Source: Luidia sarsii | Lineage: Eukaryota; Echinodermata; Asteroidea; Paxillosida; Luidiidae | Direction: 5' to 3' | DNA: 64,000 nucleotides | NCBI GenBank assembly: GCA_949987565.1 | Contig: OX465105.1 | Location: 17,262,137 to 17,326,136, forward strand | In this document: positions 57,835 through 64,000 of the stretch, piece by piece | Layout of the letters: the number at the start of each line of letters is the position of its first letter | Position numbering within the stretch: the stretch's first letter is position 1 | Program-made: the position numbers and the translations under genes | The notes under the pieces: generated by a model | Database searches by the model: none | Told to the model about the DNA's origin: nothing | What the model saw: only the letters and a program-made list of their open reading frames with translations

Positions 57835-57990
57835 TATTGACACCCAATTAATGAATATTTCATGGGGTGATTTTCCGGGGCATCAGGCCCGGCATCACGT
57901 CACATTAAAGCGTTCCCATGTCCCAATCCCTGTCTGAGAGACAAAGATCAATTGCTATTGATTCCTATTGATGCCACTCTGTCGCAATCT
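57835..57990. promoter_or_regulatory. Low-repeat block with TCF-like motif, candidate enhancer
   Basis: ACAAAGATCAATTG at 57941 fits a TCF/LEF site, followed by two ATTGAT words (57957, 57967); CCCAATTAATGAATATT lies at 57842. Function not shown. Confidence 0.25.
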
Positions 57991-60105
57991 TTTTTTTTTC
58001 TTTTTTTTTTCTTCTCGTCTCTTTCTTCACGGATAGAGAGAGAAAGTGGTGTGGTGGATAGGGAAGGAGGGGGAGGAGGGGGAAGGGTGGGGGGGGGGGG
58101 GGGGGGATAGAGACCGGGAGAGCAGAGTCCCAGGACAAATACTCTGCACACAAAGAAGCTGGGTGTTCACCGATAAAGACTGCATTCCTTATTTATAAGT
58201 ATTGATTGGATGAGCCAAGTGTTTAGCAGTGGAGGCACTGCAGACTAAGAGAGAGAGAGAGCTTATTCCCCATCATGCCTGACCTTGGTCTCCTAGAGGA
58301 GCCGGCACAGTTTGGGAGTAAATATTTTTCACTTGGGGGAGGGGGAGGGGGGAGGGGGGAGGTGCAGGGGAGATGACCGCGGTAAAATGTGCTCAGTCTA
58401 CTTAGGATGTACTCTTCAAGAGAATGACTTACTAGATGCTCCTGACCTAATCCACTGCACCCCTTGGACACACACAAAAATCTGCATAAATAGTTCAAAC
58501 GTACCGCAGAAAGAGACTGCTACAGAATCTTGTGATTTGGCAGGATAAACAATATTGCAGTGAGGTACAATAAGGGACAGACACTGAAAGAGTGAGGGGG
58601 TGGGTTTGGTCAAGTTAGCGGTTTTGTGTATTGAGGGAGTGCATTTGTGGGTTTTTTTTCTTCTTCTAGGTTCCCCCGTGAAATCTTGTTTTGATACCTT
58701 CGCGAACAAAGAGAGTCTCATTGTGGGGGGAGTGTAATGCACGTGTGAATAGCATCTGGACAAGTGTATGAGGAAATCCAAAACAAACGCGGAGGCAATA
58801 GCGTTGAGGTTGAGGCTCGGGAAGGCTGCCTGAGACATCTCCCTCAGTGATGCAGGGCCTGTACATGCCTTGCGTTTTTTTTACCGGTCGGTGGAAAGTG
58901 GGTGAGTGGGTGGGCTGGGCTGGTGAGACAGGGAGGTGGGCAGCCATGCAGTGGGCCGGGGCAGACATTTTGGGATTTCTGCCTATCGGTGCTTCCCCCT
59001 AACGGAACCCTCCTAGTCACCGAGCCTCCACTTGATTGGGTTTCGTGTTACCGACAAGGAACGGGTAAAAAAAAAAAAAAATCATTAACGACCCACCGGC
59101 ACTCACACAAGCAGAGCCTGGACCCCGGTTCCTGACTGGACCACTTCAATTTCGATTCTAATTAATCTAAAGCACTTGTCGTCTGCCCACTCACTTGAGG
59201 GTTCTCAGACGTAACTTTAAGCCCAAGTTATCAGATGGCTGAACCGCCCAAAAAACAAAACAAAAAACAAAACCCAAAGAAACCGAAGGAAAAAAAAGCC
59301 ACCAGGAAAAAAAAAGGTAAAATGTGGCTCCTACGAATCAAAATAACTTAACAATAATTGGTGAGTGCTGTAATAAGGAGTCAACACTCTCTTTGATTTC
59401 AGTGTAGAGCTCGCAAGTCGCAACAGCCTTGGAGCAATATTTTCCGGCGAGAGGCTACATAGGCTTGTGGCCGGACAACATGCTGTTAGTTGAGTGCATT
59501 TCAGGAGCGATGCCGTTTTTTTTCTTCTTTTTTTCCCCCTCTCTATTCCTTTTCTCGGACCCCGAGACAGGTACACCTGTAGCGCACTGGCCGCAGGCCA
59601 CCTGCAATGCTCCCATTGATTCCCAATACCTCGCCAGCACTGCCACTGATGGGCGGCAAGGCAGAAATCTGTACAGCAGAGGAAAGGGAAGAGGGGGGTG
59701 AATCAATGAGGCTTTAATGGCTTACGATGGCATGCCGGGTGCCATGCGACCTGTGAGGGCGCTATTGCTACTAAACATAAGCGTGGAGGCTGCATCTATA
59801 GCACACACAACCACTCACAATCTTGAAGAAAAAAACAACCATTGGGGAATTTTGAAATGTATGGGCAGCATTTCTTTAAGTCACATGACTTACAAGAGAA
59901 AGTCATTAGGAAAAACGTACAGGCAACACTTGAGAAGCATCTGCAACATTTTTCTTCAACGATTTAGATTGATACTAGCCCGGAGGAAAATAAAATCCGA
60001 ACAGCTTTTCTTCTTGTAAACTGCCCTCCGCGACATGGTGGTTTTGGACTCGCTCATCAATTTTCATTCAAAAAGATGTTTACAAGCCAAGGGCAAAGAG
60101 AATTC
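57991..60105. other. Non-coding, unique with short purine/G tracts
   Basis: G-rich tracts at 58060-58106 and 58337-58362; CpG-containing low-repeat sequence at 59560-59780. No exon supported. Confidence 0.4.
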
Positions 60106-60106
<1 letters not shown>

Positions 60107-60203
<97 letters not shown>

Positions 60204-60205
60204 AA
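60107..60205 (+). repeat. (GA)n microsatellite
   Basis: About 100 bases of nearly pure GA. Confidence 0.97.
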
Positions 60206-60439
60206 ATCCAATTAACATGGAAAACAAGAAAGAAGAAATGGGGCAGACCTTTAATCATGAAAATCAGACCTAGATGTTATTCTCGATTGAATAAGATTCA
60301 AAGCTTTGCACAGGAGGATATGAGGGTCAGTCATGTTTCATGGAAAAGATTTCTCATGAGAAAGGTGTTAGCGCAGTCACATACCAGTTCTATTTTGTAT
60401 CATGGAAGAAGTTTGACGGTTGACGACTCTTGAACAGGA

Positions 60440-60775
60440 AAAAAAGAGGTGTTCCTCGGCTGTTGCAAATCCGGTCCCCCATTGAGGACATTAAAGCAAG
60501 CAACCAGGCTGTTTGCCTCATCTCACCCACACACTCTATCTATCCCAAGGTGTGGAACGGAGAGGTATCGGAACAGCTTCTTCCCTCGTTCTGCCTCCAT
60601 CTGGAATTCCCTTCCTGGTTCTTGCTTTCCCCCTGCCTACCGTACGATCTTGCCCTTTTTAAGAGGAATGTTAATTCCTATCTCCAGTCTTCATGAGTCC
60701 CTCTCTATCTCCCTCTTTCTCTAGCCCTTAACCTTGAGTGGCTTTTCAGCCTTGTTTTGGGCAATTTTACATTAA
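60440..60775 (+). mobile_element. Frameshifted LINE 3' end
   Basis: One frame reads RNSFFPRSASIWNSLPG, another FKRNVNSYLQSS after a frameshift. This is the typical end of jockey/CR1-like ORF2 proteins (SFFPR-x-x-x-x-WNSLP, then FKR-x-L-x-x-YL). The 3' tail CCCTTAACCTTGAGTGGCTT ends in a short A run. An inactive fragment of about 330 bp. Confidence 0.75.
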
Positions 60776-60894
60776 AAAAAATATTACTCTAAGATTGAAA
60801 AGGTAGACCCACACCATTCAGATAAAAATGGATACAAACTGTGTCCTCACAATAACTTGGTGAATGCACAGTGCAAATTAGAGACTTAGAGTAA

Positions 60895-60990
60895 TGTTAA
60901 AAAAATGTGCAAACTGCTTTTTACTGACAAAAAGGACCAGATTTTGGCTAAAAAAAAAAGGGCCTGCTAGGATCGACATGCCAGGCATTG
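60895..60990. repeat. CTGCTAGGATCGAAA element fragment
   Basis: ATGTGCAAACTGCTTTTTAC (inverse 3' module) and GGGCCTGCTAGGATCGACAT remain. Confidence 0.6.
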
Positions 60991-61849
60991 GGAGAGGCAA
61001 CGAAACCTGAGAACGGTATCTTGCTCAGTGTGGGCAGACTCAACCAGGTTCCGTGCTCAGTCTAAAACGTTAAGATACCATGGGATAGGGATGGCATCTT
61101 CTTCTTTTTTTCCCTTTTGTTTTTTTTCTCAGGTCTGCTCTGGGAGGAACAAAAGGTTGGGGGGTAAGAGACGTTAAAGGAAGCATCCTGTCTTGGCAAC
61201 AGGGCCGCTGTTGACACAGGTGCTCCATGAGACGGGTGACAAGGCAAACATGGCTGGCGACTGCCGTCTTCAGAGGACTTAATGTCAAACCAATTAAAAA
61301 AAATAAAAAATTGAACGGATAGATCAATTTTGATCAGAAATAAGGCCGAAGACCGTGCTTCAAAAATATGGCCCATGACTTTGATTCAAAATTACAGCCA
61401 AAGACCATGGATTCAAAAAATTGAAGTCTTGAACAAATGGCCAATTGAAACTATGGCCAACGTCCTATTCAATATAACTGATGATTATTTGAATATGAGT
61501 AATCATCAATTGAATATAGCAAATAATACAAAAACAAGAGGCAGTAAGTGGCTTGCAATTTTTTTTGGAACGACCTTGGATAAATGATGTGCCTATGATC
61601 AATTTCCAATTTAAGTTGTTGACAATGAGTGATAAAATACATGGGTAATGCCCTTGGTCTTTTGAAGAATAAAAATCCCGATAAAAAAATGACAAAAATA
61701 CAAAATTTGGTCTTTGAGTAAGATTTGGCAAGAATCTATTTGGCCAGGCCCTGTTTGCTCTTTACATATGTGTTTGCGGTGTGCAACATTGTTTGTGTGG
61801 ATCTGAAAATAAAAATGAAAAACAAAGCGGTATAATAGGGAGTAAGGTG
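60991..61849. other. Non-coding unique sequence
   Basis: 61360-61520 repeats AATTGAA/GGCCAA words irregularly. No exon. Confidence 0.35.
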
Positions 61850-61990
61850 TCCTCCTACGGAGCTCTCCCCGCAGACGTCGTGACATTTTCCCTGGGAACA
61901 AACAATGGCGGAACAATGAGAGCCACTAATGGCCGTGTGCAAGCGCAGCGGACAGGATAGGCCAGTGGGCCGCCTTCCTCTGACCTTTTG
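61850..61990. promoter_or_regulatory. Low-repeat block with paired Sox-like sites
   Basis: AACAATGG at 61901 and AACAATGA at 61912 are same-strand Sox-type sites spaced 11 bp apart, about 215 bases from the exon at 62204. CpGs flank them. Candidate intronic enhancer, untested. Confidence 0.25.
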
Positions 61991-62090
61991 CGCTCGCGGG
62001 CGTCCTACTCAAATGACACCATGGGGGGGAGTTGGAGGTGGGTGGGGGGAGGGGAGAAAGGTTCTGCATTTTGTCCCACCCACCTCCCGC

Positions 62091-62133
62091 CCCCCCCCCC
62101 CCCCCCCAAAAAAAAAAAAAAAAAAAAAAAAAA
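62091..62133 (+). repeat. C(n)A(n) homopolymer junction
   Basis: About 17 C followed by about 26 A; the complement of the T(n)G(n) runs elsewhere. Confidence 0.9.
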
Positions 62134-62203
62134 AGAGAGAAAAGAATAAGCACAGAAACTGAGAGAAATCAAAGGGAAGGCTCTTGAGGGGAATGCTACT
62201 CAC

Positions 62204-62331
62204 TTGCTCCGTGATCCTTTTGGCGACCAACGAGGTCACGTGGATGACGCTGAGGACTCGGATGGTGACCAGACACAGGAAGGAGGCAGAGAACAGGTTT
62301 CGGAGGAAAGCAAAGGCCTGGGTCACTCGCA
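62204..62331 (-). CDS. Unrecognised membrane protein, internal transmembrane exon
   Basis: The exon has a pyrimidine-rich acceptor (CTTCTTCTCCTCGGCAG) and a consensus donor (GAGCAA|GTGAGT). It is 128 nt: two bases completing a valine codon with the G left by the preceding exon, then 42 codons ending on a codon boundary. The peptide reads RVTQAFAFLRNLFSASFLCL and then a second hydrophobic run (VTIRVLSVIHVTSLVA) ending KRITEQ. It is strongly hydrophobic with Arg at the flanks, like one or two membrane helices. Codons are GC-rich at third positions, unlike the surrounding intron. The intron to the previous exon is about 1.2 kb. The next in-phase exon recognised is at 35880, implying an intron of about 26 kb unless a phase-0/phase-0 exon lies between. 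No family was recognised. Confidence 0.75.
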
Positions 62332-63555
62332 CTGCCGAGGAGAAGAAGGAAAAAAAAGGTCTTCAAGTTTTGGGGCGTAATGTGTTCTTGGGGATCAGCG
62401 CGATCTCGTCAATTCTTGTCTCTTTGCCTTGGCACGCTATGAAGGCTATTCTTCAAGGTGTTGGTTGCAAATTCTTCCAGTTTTTACAACAATCATCATT
62501 ATTTCATCATTATCCCTCTCCCAACCTCTCCAATGTTGTATTTTATAACCATAACAAGTTTGAGGGCCCGATGTATCGATTCTGGCAGGGCCTTTCCTAA
62601 GATGCAGAAATTGATGTCGTTCTGAAAAGAATCAACCAAGCTAGGATAACAAAAAAATGTCAGGCCCTATTTATGTTTCCTAAGCTCTGTCTATTTCAGG
62701 TCACTCTCGTCGGCAAGCCGTTTGCAACATTTTTCGCAATAGTCATCGATGTTAGCTGACTTTTTTTTAGTAGCGGCCGTACGTCTGAGCTCATCCGGGG
62801 GTATTGGACAACGCCAGCTCTGTGGGAAAAGCCGGCGAGACGATGCTCCTCAGATGCTGAGTAAACAGAGAAGGCAAAGTGGGTGGGGTTGCGGTAGGGC
62901 GGGCAGCAGGCGCAGCAGTCCCTCCGCAAACACCAACAAACTAAACAAGAATGAGATGCATTTGCCTCCCAGGAAATCCCCCCCACCATCCCATCCCATC
63001 CACCCACCACCTCCTCCTCTCCCTCCAATCAATCCGACATGTACTCGCACCTTTTCTTTTGGTTTGTCCCCCCCAAAAGAGAAGAAAAGAAAGGAAAGGA
63101 GGTATGTTATTCAACCATCCATACTGACAAATCGTGTTTCTGTTATTTTTCCTTGGCAATCCCACTGGCCATGTATTGATTTGCCAAGATAACAAACACA
63201 GCAGCCAGCCTAGTATCTCTTAATCAAGTCTGATTACATCCCCCCTTTTTTTCCCTTCTTTTTCTTTCGCCCTCTTTCCTTCCTCATCGCAGTCTTCTTC
63301 TTCTTCTTCTCCTCTTTCTTTCTTCCCTACTTTCCCTCCACTGCCCTCTCCTTCTGATAGTTTTAGTGATTGTATTATTCAACTCATCCGAGGGGATTGA
63401 TTTTGTTCCCTCCATCTACCCGGAAAATTCCCTGGGGTTAAGTTTACAAACTTGGGGGGGTTGGGAGGGTCGTTGGTTTAAGGGTTTTTTCCCTGGTTAT
63501 CTTTCCTTCTTCTTCATCTTCTTTTTTTTTTTTAATAGTAGTGGGGTGAACTTAC
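62332..63555 (-). other. Intron of the membrane-protein gene with a CTGCTAGGATCGAAA copy
   Basis: 62565-62735 carries the inverse core GCCCGATGTATCGATTCTGG with GCAGGGCCTTTCC, then forward ATGTCAGGCCC and the module GTCACTCTCGTCGGCAAGCC. 63250-63350 is T/C-rich. A minus frame at 62800-62950 is not supported by splice signals. Confidence 0.55.
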
Positions 63556-63617
63556 CCAGTCCCATTGTTGCCGTAGACAGCAGCAGCTGCACGAATGATT
63601 CCTCCTCCGTGTTGGCA
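63556..63617 (-). CDS. Unrecognised membrane protein, internal exon (first seen)
   Basis: This is the first visible exon of a minus-strand gene that continues through 62204-62331 and probably 35578-35880. The acceptor is TTGATATTCCAG and the donor is CTGG|GTAAGTT. The 62 nt are read as one base finishing a codon, 20 codons (ANTEEESFVQLLLSTATMGL), and one trailing G. The outgoing phase 1 exactly matches the incoming phase of the next exon, which is good evidence that the exon is real. The peptide has a short acidic stretch followed by a hydrophobic segment. The family is not recognised. The preceding exon was not found in the 380 bases to the window edge, so the gene probably starts outside the window. 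Confidence 0.65.
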
Positions 63618-63759
63618 CTGGAATATCAATAAGGAATTTCCTTTTTTAACACTCGGCACAGGAGGGCGGCTCGGTTCTGTTTTTCGGGGACAGACGAGCC
63701 TTATTAGCACCGTTTCGGGGTCCTGGTGGGATTGCCCAATCACGGGCTGCTTCTCCCTC

Positions 63760-63842
63760 CTGCCCCAGCTCACGTTCCGGGAGACTGAGGAGGAGTCAGA
63801 GTCGGACTACAAGCCTGGTTTTTTTGTGGGCAGGGCAGAGAC
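63760..63842 (+). other. Possible plus-strand exon or conserved block, weak
   Basis: CTCCCTCCTGCCCCAG precedes a short open frame (LTFRETEEESESDYKPGFFV) followed by a GTAAAG donor-like site. It lies on the opposite strand to the exon at 63556-63617. The frame is short and contains a T homopolymer; support is only splice-like flanks. Confidence 0.15.
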
Positions 63843-64000
63843 CCTGTAAAGTCACCACCAGCACATAGATGATTGAGATTCGGATGTAATTATGTGAATT
63901 ATACTGCTTAATATACAAATGCAAAGAGTATTTCCCGTTTTCTTCCCTCAGCTCTGAGAATGGCTGTCTCTATTATGCTTGTACCATATTTTGTGGACAG
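63843..64000. other. Right window edge, nothing recognised
   Basis: Short unique AT-rich sequence; no exon or repeat recognised. Confidence 0.35.

Noticed and set aside
62696..63028. 110-codon minus-strand frame between the two transmembrane exons
   Set aside because: It overlaps a dispersed repeat, lacks an acceptor in the right phase, and the flanking exons already join in phase without it.

Overview
This window is animal nuclear DNA. It has spliceosomal exons with GT-AG borders and kilobase introns, tRNA-derived SINE-like heads, LINE 3' ends, palindromic MITE-like elements, and a very large amount of simple-sequence DNA: (GA)n, (GGA)n, GGGAGGA, a 9-bp GACGAAGAA array and a 21-bp minisatellite. 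There is no sign of bacterial or viral gene organisation. A Musashi-type RNA-binding protein and this repeat style fit a marine invertebrate, possibly a deuterostome. The species cannot be fixed from the sequence alone, and this placement is inference. A 200-base assembly gap lies at 21540-21739.

Two protein-coding genes can be supported, both on the minus strand and both partial. (1) At the left, three exons (8232-8314, 6951-7047, 5815-5859) encode the end of the second RRM and the start of the linker of a Musashi-family RNA-binding protein. Splice borders and codon phases agree across all three; exons upstream and downstream were not found. (2) At the right, exons 63556-63617 and 62204-62331 and the terminal exon 35578-35880 fit together in phase as the C-terminal ~163 residues of an unrecognised multi-pass membrane protein, with an apparent 26-kb intron between the last two exons. 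The 5' edge of its terminal exon has been copied twice: a decayed tandem copy just upstream (36.06 kb), and a 60-bp copy with one mismatch at 30.66 kb.

The rest is intronic or intergenic DNA. By region: 1-9 kb, Musashi exons among SINE, palindrome and MITE copies; 9-20 kb, polypurine arrays and a CRE-rich interspersed element; 20-27 kb, the gap, a LINE tail, CpG-rich stretches and two long purine or GAA/GAC arrays; 27-35 kb, MITE-like elements, one split by a LINE insertion, and AT-rich CCAAT-dense tandem repeats; 35-36 kb, the terminal exon and its duplications; 36-49 kb, dispersed repeats and T(n)G(n) runs; 49-51 kb, a 1.6-kb 21-bp minisatellite; 52.8-53.6 kb, a GA array; 53.6-62 kb, CpG-containing, low-repeat blocks with homeodomain-, TCF- and Sox-like motifs that may be intronic enhancers; 62-64 kb, two exons.

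Most long open frames here are by-products of tandem repeats whose unit is a multiple of three, or of homopurine tracts, and are not genes. I saw no convincing unknown multi-gene system. The most unusual items are the exon-edge copies, the abundant self-complementary element with a CCTGCTAGGATCGAAAC core, the MITE-like family with internally iterated ends, and the higher-order 21-bp minisatellite.
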